Origin: Apus apus | Taxonomy: Eukaryota; Chordata; Aves; Apodiformes; Apodidae | Direction of reading: 5' to 3' | DNA: 64,000 bases | Assembly: GCF_020740795.1 (NCBI RefSeq) | Contig: NC_067301.1 | Coordinates: forward strand, 7,268,501-7,332,500 | In this document: positions 1 through 13,200 of the stretch, one piece after another | Layout of the letters: every line of letters begins with the position of its first letter | Numbering within the stretch: the stretch's first letter is position 1 | Notes under the pieces: model-generated | The model's input: only the letters and a program-made list of their open reading frames with translations | What the model was told of the DNA's origin: nothing | Databases searched by the model: none | Program-made: the position numbers and the translations under genes

Positions 1-640
1 GATTAATGGGGAAGAAAGTGAGATTTCTGGGAGGAAATCTGTCACTGAAGCATCTGGCATCTGGAACGTTGATGCCTCTGGTGATTCCTTGAGGAGTCTC
101 TGGTGTTCATCTCGCCCTGCCTTTTTCCAAATAAAGTCTTGTTCCTCTCACCCTGGGTTGAAATCAGTGAATTCACTGTGTGGGGCTTTTGGCCCCAGAC
201 TTGCAGGTGGCATTGAAGGGTATGTCCCCATGTCCCCCTCACCAGTTTGGGGTGTTCCATGTGGGGACAGCCTGGTGGTGCTGAGCCTGGAGCACCTTGG
301 AAAGGAAAAGGGAGAGGTCTGGGGTGTGCAGAGGGGCTTGGAGCACCCTAAAAAAACACACTGAGAAGTACAGGGAGTCCCCAGAGGCACACCGAGGAAG
401 ATGGGGCACCCCAAAAAGCAAACGGGTGACTTGAGGGACGCCCCTAGAGCCTTGCAGCCCCTCACAATGCTCACAGAGCGGGCTGGGGAGGAAAAAAGGA
501 GCTGAAAGGTGTGATCCCAAGAAAAATGGGGGGAAGCTGAGGGGGTGGGAGCCGCGGAGCACCCCAGAAGAGTCCCACTGCACCCGTAGGGTGCTGTTTT
601 GGGGCGGAAAACACGGAAATGGCGCTGGGGTTCTCCGGCC
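1..640. other. Upstream flank of DDI2, non-coding
   Basis: No exon of a recognisable protein is seen here. A canonical AATAAA at 129-134 sits in a context that would suit the 3' end of a + strand gene lying to the left. In human the genes before DDI2 are AGMAT and DNAJC16, but nothing here identifies either. The rest is moderately GC-rich unique sequence leading into the DDI2 CpG island. The open frames on both strands look like chance frames in GC-rich DNA. Confidence 0.5.
129..134 (+). promoter_or_regulatory. Possible poly(A) signal of a gene upstream of the window
   Basis: A perfect AATAAA is followed by a T- and C-rich stretch. This would fit the 3' end of a + strand neighbour upstream of DDI2. 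No coding exon of that gene is visible, so a chance match cannot be excluded. Confidence 0.3.
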
Positions 641-1250
641 TCGTGGAGAGGGTCCCGCCCCTCTCCCGCCAGGCGCCCGCCGATTGGCCGAGCGCCCTTT
701 GATTGACGGGCGGCCCCTGAGGGCGGGCGCTTTGCGACGGCGGCGCTTGGCGGCGGCGGCGCTTGTGGGCGGCGGGGCTGGCGGCGGCGGCGGCGGGTCG
801 GCCATGCTGCTCACCGTGTTCTGCCTGCGCCGCGACCGCAGCGAGCTCACCTTCTCCCTGCAGGTGGACGCTGACTTCGAACTCCAAAACTTCCGGGCTC
901 TCTGCGAGCTGGAGTCCGGTATCCCGGCGGCCGAGAGCCAGGTCAGGCCCTGCCCGCTGACGGGTGCGCTCCCCAGGAGCGGGGGGGGCGCGCTCCTTCG
1001 TCCCCCGCCCCAGGGGCTGGGTCCCCTGGGCTGGGAGCGGTTTGTGTCCCCCCTGCAGCCCTCGGCGCCTCCGGATCCCGGCGTCTGGGGGTTGTTCGGG
1101 TGGGGTGGGCGCGTCGCTGTCCCTCCTCGCGCCGGCCTTTCCGTTTTGATGAGAAGCGGGTCCCTTTTCCCCGCAAAATCTTCCTCTTCCCCGCGGGGAA
1201 CCGTGATGAGTCGATGTCTTAGCGGGGTCGCTCCGGGAAAGGCTCGGTCG
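640..1250 (+). promoter_or_regulatory. DDI2: DDI2 CpG-island promoter and first-exon region
   Basis: GC content and CpG density rise sharply around the DDI2 start codon at 804. Upstream of the ATG an inverted CCAAT box (GATTGG, 682-687) and a second ATTG-containing copy at about 701-706 are typical NF-Y sites of housekeeping CpG promoters, and GGGCGGG-type Sp1-like motifs follow. No TATA box is seen. This fits a broadly expressed gene. The transcription start cannot be fixed from sequence alone. Confidence 0.7.
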
Positions 1251-4200
1251 CCTTCCGTGGTGGAGCCAAAAGGGGAGAAGAAAATTGGGTTTTACTGAGT
1301 TTTCAGAGGAATTTGGTGTGTAAATGAGGAAGGATTTGGAGTGAGAGGGATGGGAGTCAGAAAGCAGGGAAGGTGCCAGCCCGTGATCTCCTCACACTCG
1401 AGGGAACGAGACTGGAACACCGAGGAAAGTGTTTATTTATCTATTGCATTCCTGCCCCTGTCTGAGGTGGAAAGGGCAGATTGAGGCTTTTCCCTCCCCT
1501 CCTTTATTTTTTTCTTACAGGAACCAAACGGGGCATCCACCTGCTCTCCCCTAGCACAGCTCCCCTCCAGCCCAAATTCAGGGCTCCCACTTTGTCAGCG
1601 TGTCAAAAACTGTGGTGTGGGGTTGGCTCGTGTCCGTCTGCCCACCCACCTGGGCTTTACTCTCTGTTTTGGGCTCAGTCCCGGTTTTTTTTGTGATTTC
1701 TCCCTGTTTACCAGCAGGGTGGACCGGGCCAGGTCAGCTCCTTTCCTCAGGGTGCCGGCCGTGCCTGGCAGTTTGGGGAGTTTTGTGGTCATGGCTTTTG
1801 CTTCCTGAGCCTTTTCCAAGTCTGAAGTAATAAAACACTTTTCCAGTCAAGCAAATATTAGTCAGCAATGGGGAAAGAGCTGAACTGGCAACCCTTGAAG
1901 TGGACACGTTCCTCACTGAGCAGGTTCCTGAGGCTTCACCCATCGTGTTTTGTATTATATATGTCTGCCTTTGGCAAGCCTTTTATTTTGGGGTGAGACG
2001 TTGGTTTTGAGGGGGAAGCAGGCTCCAAAGCCAGGGTAGAAAATCGAGGTGAGGTGGGTTTTCTGAGTTTTGGAAGGAACCACCTCACATAAAGGCTCCA
2101 GCAAAGCCCCATTTCTGTGTCACTGCCACCCAAATTTGCAACTGGTGATGAGGGACAACTTGGGTGCGTGGGATCTGTGAGCACACAGTGGCTTCCATAT
2201 CTTGAGATGTGTGGAGTGTAAACTCATCATCAGCTCTGTCCCCTTTGTGTCAGGGTAACCCACCAGCTCAGGGTCTGTTAGGTTATGAGGGGTCATGGAT
2301 TTTTCTCCTGCAATTTTGCCAGGAGTTTTCTTGCTGGTGAGTTTTTTGCTCCACCTCAGTTAAACTGCTGCACAGTTTTGTGATTACATTGGCCACAGGT
2401 CACAGGGATCAGCACTGCTTTTTGTAGCCACCTCTGCTTCCCTTCTGCTCACCCATCTGCCATTAATGCATCATCTTGCTTCCTTTTTTTTTTTAGTGCT
2501 TTCCAGCCATGTATTTATTGTTCATTTCTCTCCTGTTTCTGCCCAGTGTTTTGAGGACCTTCAGTGAGGAGAAAATGATAAAAATACAAGTTATCAGTGA
2601 AACAGCTTGTTGTGTAGAAGGATTTTGTGTGCTCAAACCATCCTCCACAAAGAGGCAGTTTGACATTTACCAAACTTGGTGGCTTCCTGCTGGTTTTCCA
2701 TAACCAAGGCACACGTTCCATTAAAAGTGCCACATTGGCACAAAAAAAGAGCATGAATTTAATAGTGAGGGTTGTGCAGGGAGGTGTAAACCCCCACTGC
2801 TGTGTGTGGAGGAGGGTTAATCCCACTGGTATTTTCTGCTGTTCTGTGACAGGAATTGGGGGTTCTTCAGTTTGGGGTGGAGGTGAGCAGGGGGCTGTGA
2901 GGTTTGCGAGGGATGGCAAGGTGGGGAGGGTGTTGGGAGATAACAGGGACAGCTGCTGGAGAGCTGTAGTGATAAGAGGAGCTGGGTGAGGAGAGGGGAA
3001 ATAATTCAGCTTATGGTGGTTTCCTCCACAATCAAGGTGGAGGCTTTTCTGGAGAGGGAACGGGGACACTCGGCAGAACCTCGTTCTTCTGGCAGTGCTG
3101 TTCATTCCCTTCCTCTCTCTTTATGTGCCATACTCTCCTGTCCTTGGCTGTGCACAGGAAGGTTTAAGAGGTTCTGGGTTTGGATTGATTTCTGTTTGCT
3201 GGTGGTATCTCACACTCTGGATTGGGGTTCCTTGCTCCATAAGGAGGTTCTACCCTACAAAACCCAACCACTGTGCCGCCTCGGTGCCTCCATCCCTGCC
3301 CTGGTCACTTCCAGGGGAGCCTGTGTCCAGGACCTGGTCCAGGTACAAGTTCACTTACAAAAATACACCACGAAGCAGATAATCAAAACACAGCAAAATT
3401 AAATCAAGGAGTTTTAAGAGCAGAGCAGGATGGGTCAAAAGTGTTTCACGCCGTGCTGCTAATGGCTGTAGAGTGAGTGCCAGGCCCTTAATTCATTGTC
3501 TGAGGTGTTAAGGCCGAATGCCCATAAATCCAATCTCAGCAAGATGACAGAGGTAAAACCTCACTTAAACTGATTAACTTGTCTCCCCAGAGTGTGCAGG
3601 GAAACTGCCATTTAAGATTTGTGCCTGCAGCTCTGCTCTGTGACAAGCTTGTTGTCTCTGCGGGCAGCGGCGTTGCCCGGTCAGGCCGGGCGGGAGGCGT
3701 CCGGTAACGTGAGAAGATGCCCTGGGACTCTCCCCATCACAGCCTAACCTTAATTATACTTGAAATGTCTTGCAAACCATCAGAGCAGAGACTGCACTCC
3801 TTAATATAGCTGCAAACGGACGCATGTTTGCTTTGGAAGGGACCCAGTCTGGTGCAATAGCACTGAGGCTGTTCAGGGTGTCGTTAAGAAGGTAGGAAGC
3901 TCGTGCTTGCTCCTCATCTCATGCTTCTTTCCTTCTGGTGGCTCTGGTTTCTGTCCTACGTGGTTCTTACTGGTTTTGCTTTTTCTGTCTGGTCTTTGGC
4001 ACCCCCTCTGATGATCGGTCTCCCCTTAGAGTGTGGTAGCGGGTTTCTGTGTAATACTTCTGACTTGTTGCAGTAAAGCAGTGAAAGTCTGGAGCGCCTT
4101 CCAGACCTTAAGATCTGTGGTAATTGGGGTTTCTTTGGATCTACTGCTTGCAAGAGAATCAGGTTGAGCTGCAGCCCGTCCAGGCAAGGCCTGTGAAAGC

Positions 4201-7200
4201 TTCTCCCACGCGGCTTTGCCAGTCCCGACCTGTGGCAAAACCTGTTGTTGCTGAACCGGCCTTTTCCAAAGCGGGTCTTGCTAAACTAGGTAGTAAACCT
4301 GAAATTTGATCATATGCCCCACGGGTTTAGGCTGGGTTCTCTGGCTCTTCTTGCTTTGGACTCCTGCCAGGGGTAGGAGGCTGTTGAACCAATCTGCCCA
4401 GTCTCTGCACAGAAACCTTAATGTTTAGCAGATACCGTTTTTGAGAATTTTTGTTCCTGTAACACACGTTTTATTTCTTTTGCTTCCCTGTAACTTTGGA
4501 CCATCTGTAGGTGTTACAGATCTAATGCTAACAGAAATGTTTAGCACATTCCCTGGGCACAGGTTGCCCAGAGAAGCTGTGGAAGTCCCATCCCTGGCAA
4601 GGTTAGATGGGCCTCTGAGCAACTTGGTCTACTGGGAGATGTCCCTGGCTATGCAAGTGAGTTGGATCTAGATGATCTTTAAGTTCCTTCCCAACCCAAA
4701 CCATTCTATGTTTCCATGGTGATTATTCTTTTTTGTCTCAATATGTTTTTAGGTTTAATCTGTGGACCCCTTGTTAAATCAAGAGTATTGTAATAGAGAA
4801 TGATGTGACTTTGTGTTTGATAGTCAAAAGAAGTTACTTCACCACCACAGGCTGACTACAGTCTTGGGAGTGTTGTCTTTGGGTGCTGAACCCTCAAGCC
4901 TGGACAGAGTTACATTACTGAAGTAAACTGGAAATGGCTTGAGGTCCCTGTAAAACTGGTTATTCTGAGGAACCATGTTGTGGGAAAAGGCAGAGATCTT
5001 AGATCTTGGACTGGATCATCCATAGATCAATCCTGATTGATGCTGCCTGCGTGCATGCGGTTGGTCCTTGGTCAATAGGTGCTGATTTGGGGGGAGATAA
5101 TGCTGCACAAGATGCCTGTGACTTGTGTAATGGCAGAGATTGGCTTTTGGAAACATGTGGCAAACAGCCCTGGTGCAAGGCTTGCTTTCCTGTAATGATC
5201 TTGGCCTCTAAGAGTGACCAGCCCTTCCCTGAGATGCTGGATTTCAAGAAACCCTGGCCAGGTTTCGATAAGACCAACTCCTTGTCATTGTCCAACCACT
5301 TATTGTTGAAGTCTTTGTGTGCCTGAGGTAGAGGTGCTTTTGGCCAGGCCTGCCCGTGCCTGCAGGGAGAATTGTACACTTCCCTGCAGGAGCTGGCTCC
5401 AAGGGACTGACTAGAATGCTTTCCCAACAAAAAAAAGGTTAAAAAAAAGAGCAAGATCTGCTTTGACCCACATGGTGTCCTTCATTGCACTCTCTCCATG
5501 GGCAGATTGTGTATGCAGAGCGGCCTCTAACTGACAACAACAGATCTCTGGCTTCCTATGGCTTGAAAGATGGAGACGTGGTGATTTTACGACAGAAAGA
5601 GACTGTGGAGCCTCGACCCTCCATCCGTTTCCCAGGTGAGAATGGATGTGTGCTAGCTTTTGCTCTGGGCATCCAAAGATCTCAGTATTTATCAAACACC
5701 AACTCCATCTCGTGTCACCCTCCTTTAGTACCTCACTAGGCAAAGCATGTAGGCAGGAGCATGACAAGGGATGAGGTGCGGGATTTAAAAATTGGGAAAA
5801 GGGCTTGTTATTGAGTATTGTTTTTTTTAAATTCTAAGGAAGTGAGTACCATTTTACTGTTCTTTTGGGGAAATGCAGCGAAAGCAAGAAAGTTGACTGG
5901 TTCAGAACAGCAGTTTTTGCAAAGGCTTGTGAAGTTTGATACAGCTGCTGGTTCCCTTCCCACCCAGTGTCGTGGTGCAGTCACGTGGGGTCTGTTCTGC
6001 TCAGAGACAACAAAAAGTCTGGACAAACCCAGCAACACAATCATGCAAAAGACTCCTCAGATGAGGTCTGACTGGAGCCTGGCTCCTCTCTCCTGCCTTC
6101 TGCAGTGATTCCTAGCTAATCCCCCTCATGAAATAACGCTGGAGAAGGTGCTACTGGCTGGGAAGGGCGTGGGAGTGTTGCTTGAGGTCCCTGTCCTCTT
6201 GCCTCAGCTGGAGGATGGGTACCTGCAATGCAGGTCTGCAGAAATGTTACTTTTTTTTTTTTTCCCCCTGGCTTTTTTTTTTAATCCGAGAGGTTCAGAA
6301 GCACCTCAGAGACACTGGGATTAGCCTTGTGGATCCCTCTCTGTGGTACTCACATTTGCGAAGCTGGAAACAACCAGTCTGTGATGAGGAGATAAAAAAT
6401 GGGCCAGATAGGCTAGAGCAGCTACCTGAATAGGTGCTGGCATTCCTAACCCAGTAACCTGAGCACGTGGCCGTGCTCCCGACACGGATCTCTGCTCTCA
6501 GAATCCAGCCTCGTGCTGGAGCATGAAGAGCAGCTCATCCTTCCCGGGGTTTTCCCGCTGCGTTTTCCCAGCAGAATCTTAACGGCGAAGTGCCGACGCC
6601 TCTGACCTCTTTTTCCCTCAAGGTTTGCCTAAGATCGACTTCAGCAGCATCGCGGTTCCTGGGACATCCTCTCAGCAGCACCAGCCCCCAGCACAGCGGC
6701 CTCGCCCGTCGCCTCCCGACGCCTCCTCGTTCCCTCAGGGGCTGGACAACCCGAGGCTGCTGCGCGAGATGTTGCTGGCGAATCCCCACGAGCTGTCGCT
6801 GCTGAAGGAGCGCAACCCGCCCCTGGCCGAGGCCTTGCTCAGTGGAGACCTCGGTGAGTCGGGTTTTCCATCTGCAGGAGCTGGTTTTTTAGGTCTGTTT
6901 GAGCTCTTGATAAAAGGGCAGACACAGGTTTTTTAACTAGCTGGGATGTGTCCAGCTCTGGGGTCCCCAGCGTAAGAAGGACACAGAGCTCCTGGAGAGA
7001 GTCCAGAGGAGGCCACAGAGATGATGGGAGGGCTGGAGCAGCTCTGCTCTGGAGCCAGGCTGGGAGAGTTGGGGTGTTCAGCCTGGAGAAGAGAAGGCTC
7101 CAGGGAGACCTGAGAGCAGCTTCCAGTGCCTGAAGGGGCTCCAGGAAAGCTGGGGAGGGACTTGGGACAAGGGCAGGGAGGGATGGGATGAGGGGAATGG

Positions 7201-10200
7201 ATTAAAACTGGACGAGGGGAGATTTATGTTGGACATTGGGAGGGAATTCTTGGCTGTGAGGCTGGTGAGACCCTGGCCCAGGTTGCCCAGGGAAGCTGTG
7301 GCTGCCCCATCCCTGGCAGTGTTGAAGGGCAGGTTGGATGGGGCTTGGAGCAACCTGGGCTGGTGGGAGGTGTCCCTGCCCATGCAGGGGGGTTGGATCT
7401 AGGTGATCTTTAAGGTCCCAACCCAAACCCTTCCATGATTCTATAACAGTTCTTTGTTCACTGCCAGCTCACTGATGATGCTGATAAAAGGTGCCATTTG
7501 GGAGCATTCAGGGCAGAGGTCCTCTCCTTCTAACTAGGCTATTTCTGGCAGGTTATACATATTTCTCCTTGGCTTCATTAATATCCTCTGTGCTCTACTC
7601 TGGAATATCAGATCCACAGAGAAGTTTCTGTGAAGACAAATGGCTCAGCTCCCAGCTTTTATGCAAAGACTCTGATTGTGCATTTTTCCAGGCATGCTTT
7701 TGTATTTGTTGCATCCCAGAGCCCACTGAGACCTCAACAGAGAGCAGAGGCTGTAAAACCAGCTCTGTCCATAATGGTGAGCTGGTTTGGGAGTGGACAT
7801 TTGGGAGAGGAGAATGAACAAGTAAATGCTGGCTTTAGGGAGTTTTTTCAATAGGAGTAGTCAGAAATGTTGAAGTCTCAAAGTGCTGAGGTATTTTGGG
7901 CACAGTTGAAGCCTAGTACCATGCTTTGAGCTCAAGTATGCTTTCAGTGTGGAAACAGAGAGGTGTTCTGGACATCAGAAGATGTGCTGCTAAAGCCCTG
8001 CAGTCGTTTAGGTAGGAAATAAATCCTCTTGAGTTTGGAGAAGTGAAGGAAGAGGAGGAGCTTCCAGCAGGAGTCTTTTTTCCCCCTCTTCCAAGAGTAC
8101 ATCCTAGTGGCTTCTCTCAGTCAAAGGAAGCTAGAGAGGAACTTGCATGGATCTTATCAGCCTGCTTCATTCTTTCATTCTGACTGTAGCTCATCTCCAG
8201 AGTTAAAACCATGTCCTTTGCACTTTCAAGCTTTTTCACACCTCTTGTGAGCACAGTGTTAATAGTGCATCATCTTGACAAGATGCGCCACTGTTGACAG
8301 AGGGAATAAGAAGTACAGCCCAAGACACCCAGAACCAGCTCATCTGATCTGTCCTGTCTTGTTGTGCACGTTAAACTTGGATTCAGGTGCACATTACACT
8401 TGGATTCAGGTGCACATTACATTTGGATTCAGGTGTGCCTTTTCAGTCCCAAGTGGCTGCAGGAGGAAGTGGGGTTGAATCTGGTTGTGCTCTCATCATT
8501 CCATACTTCTCTGGGTATCTGGGCACAGCTCTGGCTTGGCTGCCAAGATGTCCCTACAGATCTGTGCCATGTGTTGGTGCCAAATGCTTCACAAGCACTT
8601 CAGCAGGCACCTGATATACAAAAGCCTAATTAAAAAAAACAAAACAAACCAAGAAAACTTCCCCAGTGCCTTCATGAACAGGTACCAGCCTTGGAGCCAG
8701 TGAGTTTCTTCATGGGAACTGCATTTCTAGAAGGAAACCCACAACTTACTGTGTTTACAGAGCTCAGTTTATTGTCAGATCCTTTTGGGAATGTATGTGA
8801 TCACATCCAAGTAGTGAAAACCAGTCAGAGGCCATGCAGAAAGCGGGGATCTAAAATCTGTGTCCTTAAAATGTGGGGCTAAACTTTGTGAAGCAGGTGA
8901 CCAGTCCTGGACCTTTTGATTTCAGTGGCAGGTGTGCAGCTTTAGGGATCATTCTGTCTCTGTCTTTGCCTGTGTTGCTTGGGTTTAAAGCAAGTTTTGT
9001 CCTTAGCCTCTTTATGTCTTAGAGTTCTGCATTTGCTCTTTGCTGGATCTACAGGCTGTTATTTTCCTGGGTATTGCCGAGTGTAAAATGGGATAGATCC
9101 TGCAAACTGTTCTTATAGGTGAGCCATCTTAGTGAGAGCTGGGAAATGTTGTTTCTGTCTCTGTCTGAAGCTTTTTCAAAATACATATACACTCAGGCCT
9201 CTCATTGGAATTGTGCAAGTTCTGATTTCTGCTTCAGGTCTCATTTATCTGCTGTTTTTTAGAGTATTTGGCAATTCTTGCCTCAACAGAAGAATGAATC
9301 CCTGTTTTCATGCAGCTCTTTGTTTTAAATATTGTTGTCTTCATGTTTTTTCCTGTGTTTCTCCCATATAAAAATGTATGCACAAGGAAACTGAGCTTGC
9401 TTGTGCTGAGTTTGGGTAGCAGGCACAAGGAGGAGCTCTCTCCAGTTGGCTTTCCATCTCAGGGGGTTCCCAAGCTTTGCCACCCATCTTTTGAGGTCCA
9501 TCCATCTGTGAGGCCCATCCATGCTGCCTTCAGCTGAAGCCCTGTGTGCCTCAGCTGCTGAGTCCAGCCCTGAGTTCATGCTGGCATAAAAAACTGAGGT
9601 TGCTGTGCCAGAACTTGAGTTGTAAGAGTAATTTCCAGTAAAAAGCATTTGTGTTTCTCCTTGTTACTGCAGAGAAATTCACCAGGGTGTTGCTGGAGCA
9701 ACAGCAGGACCGGGCCCGGCGGGAGCAAGAAAGGATCCGACTCTACTCAGCTGACCCTTTTGATCTGGAGGCACAGGCCAAGATAGAAGAAGACATAAGG
9801 TAGCAAACCAAAGTCACCTGCAGGCTTTGGAGGTCTTAATGGTGCTTTTTTCCACAGGATGCTTCCATCCATGGTGCTTTACATTGGAGGATGCAGGAAT
9901 GTGCTTAGATCCTGCCTTAAGATGCCTGTAGGGCATCTCTGAGCCAACTTTGCAGGTGGGAAGGTTGGGAGTTGGGGACATGGAGGTACACACCCCATCC
10001 TTTAGATGTATCCATTTGAGCACAGATCATGAGGGGGTAGCATGACTGTCCATGCCTGTGATGTCCCAGAGATGTCCAAGCTGGTCCACTCTGAAACAAG
10101 GGCCCTTGTGGAGAGCACATAGTCCAGATACTCTGGTGAGGTGGCACTTGGGTGTCTGGGGCACGCTCTGCACTGGAGAGCTGGACCTGTGTTGATGTCT

Positions 10201-13200
10201 GAGCTGAGCTCTCTGCTCAGCTCCATGGCATCATTCCTCCAGCTGCCTTTGAGACTGGGTTTCATATTTGCTAATTGTTTTGTCTCTGGCTAATTCCAGA
10301 CTCTGAACATCACTGCTGTCAGAAGAGATGTTCTGGAGAAATATGTTCTGCTCATCAGTGCTCGCTCCCTCTTGCTGTCTTCCAAATGTAATTGCACTGG
10401 GCTGAGGCTTGATTTCCTAAATTGAGTGATAAATTCTGGAGTCAGAACATGATGGATGTTTTTTTCCCCCAGTAAAGAAATGTCCTTGTGGCTCATAACC
10501 AAAATTCATCTGTATCTGAAGGGGCTCCAGGAAAGCTGGGGAGGGACTTGGGACAAGGGCAGGGAGGGATGGGATGAGGGGAATGGATTAAAACTGGAAG
10601 AGGGAGATTAAGGTTGGACATGAGGAGGAAATTCTTTAGTGTGAGGGTGGTGAGACCCTGGCCCAGGTTGCCCAGGGAAGCTGTGGCTGCCCCATCCCTG
10701 GCAGTGTTGAAGGGCAGGTTGGATGGGGCTTGGAGCAACCTGGGCTGGTGGGAGGTGTCCCTGCCCATGCAGGGGGATTTGGGACTGGGTGGTCTTTAAG
10801 GTCACTTCCAACCTAAACCAGTCTGTGATTCTATGGTAAGAGCCATTCTTGTATTACACTTGACAAGATGTTGGTGCTGGAGGAAGGCTTAGCTTAGCAA
10901 TGCAGAAAAACAGACATTTGTAGGTAGCAGAAGACGGCTTGGAGGCACTGGAACACCTACCTTCCCCTGAGCTGAGGGACAACTAAAGGAGATGTGTCCA
11001 AGGCTGTGCAGCAGTTAGGGAACAGTCTGGGCTTCTAGCAGACCCCAGATTTCACACCTCACTTAGTTTCTCTGAACTCCTTCCTTCATTCCATGTGCTC
11101 TGCCCAAGATTGGAAGCTATTGCAAGGATCATATATTTTTTGGGATACATCTCTGCCCTCCAAGTGTATCTGGGGTGGAGAGAGTGTCAGGCACAGAGAC
11201 AAGAGGATAATGGATGTGACAAGGAAACAAAGATTAACCACTGTATCTCCAGTGTAAATAATCAAGGACAGGACAATGTGTGGCTCTGCTTCTCAAATAT
11301 AGGAGGCAGGACAGACTGGCAGCAGGGCACTTTAGCTCCTAAGTGAGCCAGGTCAGGATGCCATTAGGTGTTTTCCTTCCCCCCCAAGAAACCACATCCC
11401 ACAAGCTTGTTGTGGGAAGGCTACCAGGTTACAGAAGATGAGGAACAAAGGAGCTTGGGTTTCTTCCCCTACTGAGGGGGAAAACCAAAACTGTTTCAAA
11501 ATTGGTTTCAAAATGTTCTCCTTTTGGTAGATAAAGGTATTTCAGATGCAGTCACAGATACCCATCACTTCCAAGATTACAGTAGGCACCACAGTGGGCT
11601 TCTTGAAGAGCATTTCTTCTGTAGAGTTGAATCTGCAGCAACAGCCTGTGCTCATGGTGATGTTCTTGCTGTGGTTTTACTCACCTCCCTCCTTTCCTAT
11701 GCCTTGAAAGGGAAAGATACCAAGGAAACATTGGAGAATTTTAATGTTCAGCTGCTGTGTGGGATTCCAGCTTTGTAGCTCCTGGCAACATCTTCATCGT
11801 GTGCCCTCAGTGCTTTGTTGTAGAGTGACTAATAAACACCCAGGTTTTTCACTCACAGGTTCTCCAGACTAGCTCTGTGGTGACAGCTTTCTGCTGCAAA
11901 TAGAAGGTTATCTGGTGCTGTCGTGAGGCAGGGGGTTGGAAGGAGCCTCCCTGCCTGCTGGGGGAGTGACTTGGTGTCTTTGGGTTGAGCCAAGATCATG
12001 ACTAGCAGCCCCCCTAAGCAACCTGTGTTCAGCTAATGGGACAGTCTGTAGGGCTTTAACCCTGCTGTTTGTAGGCTGAGCAACACAGGGGAGATGACCA
12101 GATCTGTCTGTAAGTCAAATGGATGCTTACAAGGTTCAGCTGGTGTAAAGTCTGATGGTTTTTTTCTCTCTTCTCCATTAAATTCAGGCAACAAAACATT
12201 GAAGAAAATATGACGATAGCAATGGAAGAGGCTCCTGAGAGCTTTGGCCAGGTGGTGATGCTGTACATCAACTGCAAAGTCAACGGACACCCAGTGAAAG
12301 CCTTTGTTGACTCAGGTGAACTGCCCCGTTTTCATCTCTTTCTCCACAGTCTACTTTCCCTCACTGAGGGAGACAGTAAATGTTCCAGAAGTTTTGCCCA
12401 AAAATTCCATAGTAAAGCAACACATTACAAGGTTCAGGAGGTGATTCCCCCCCTTTACTTGGCTCTTTTGAGACCCCACCTGGAGACCTGTGTCCAGCTC
12501 TGGAGCCCCCAAAGTAAGAGAGTCCAGAGGAGGCCACAGAGATGATCCAAGGGCAGGAGCAGCTCTGCTCTGGAGCCAGGCTGGGAGAGTTGGGGTGTTC
12601 AGCCTGGAGAAGAGAAGGCTCCAGGGAGACCTTAGAGCAGCTTCCAGTGCCTGAAGGGGCTCCAGGAAAGCTGGGGAGGGACTTGGGATGAGGGCAGGGA
12701 GGGAGAGGACAAGGGGGGATGGATTAAAACTGGAAGAGGGGAGACTTAGGTTGGACATGAGGAGGAAATTCTTTGCTGTGAGAAGGTGGTGAGACCCTGG
12801 CCCAGGTTGCCCAGCGAAACTGTGGCTGCCCCATCCCTGGCAGTGCTGAAGGGCAGGCTGGATGGGGCTTGGAGCAGCCTGGTCTGGTGGGAGGTGTCCC
12901 TGCCCGTGCAGGGGGATTTGGGACTGGGTGGTCTTTAAGGTCCCTTCCAACCCAACCCATTCCATTCTATGAAGATTCTGAAGCACCTAATAGAGATCTG
13001 AGAGCAGCCTGGGCACTGTTTAAGGCAAACGGAGCAAATTGTTGAGAGAAGAAGCTCACATGAGTGGTTGAACAGCCCAAGGCAAGGCTCCTGTGGGAAT
13101 TTCTGGGGCTCTGGTGCCAGGAGGGTCACTGGCACACCTGTATCTCACCACATGGCACAGATGGGGGGATTTCACGTGCCTTTAATGCTGTGCTTCCCAT

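Larger units (their letters stand above)
6854..9672 (+). other. DDI2: DDI2 intron 3
   Basis: A 2.8 kb phase-1 intron containing a 0.5 kb CR1 copy (6944-7446) and a three-copy 23-bp tandem repeat (8367-8435). The rest is unique AT-moderate sequence with no supported gene. Confidence 0.75.

Noticed and set aside
7078-7426. Minus-strand open frames with the recurring peptide [20 protein letters not shown] (also near 10493, 45314, 53030, 56681)
   Set aside because: They are antisense readings of the repeated CR1 3' ends, not genes. Their recurrence only reflects repeat similarity.
11524-11778. An 84-codon open frame in DDI2 intron 4
   Set aside because: It resembles no known family, has no flanking splice sites or promoter, and a frame of this length is expected by chance.
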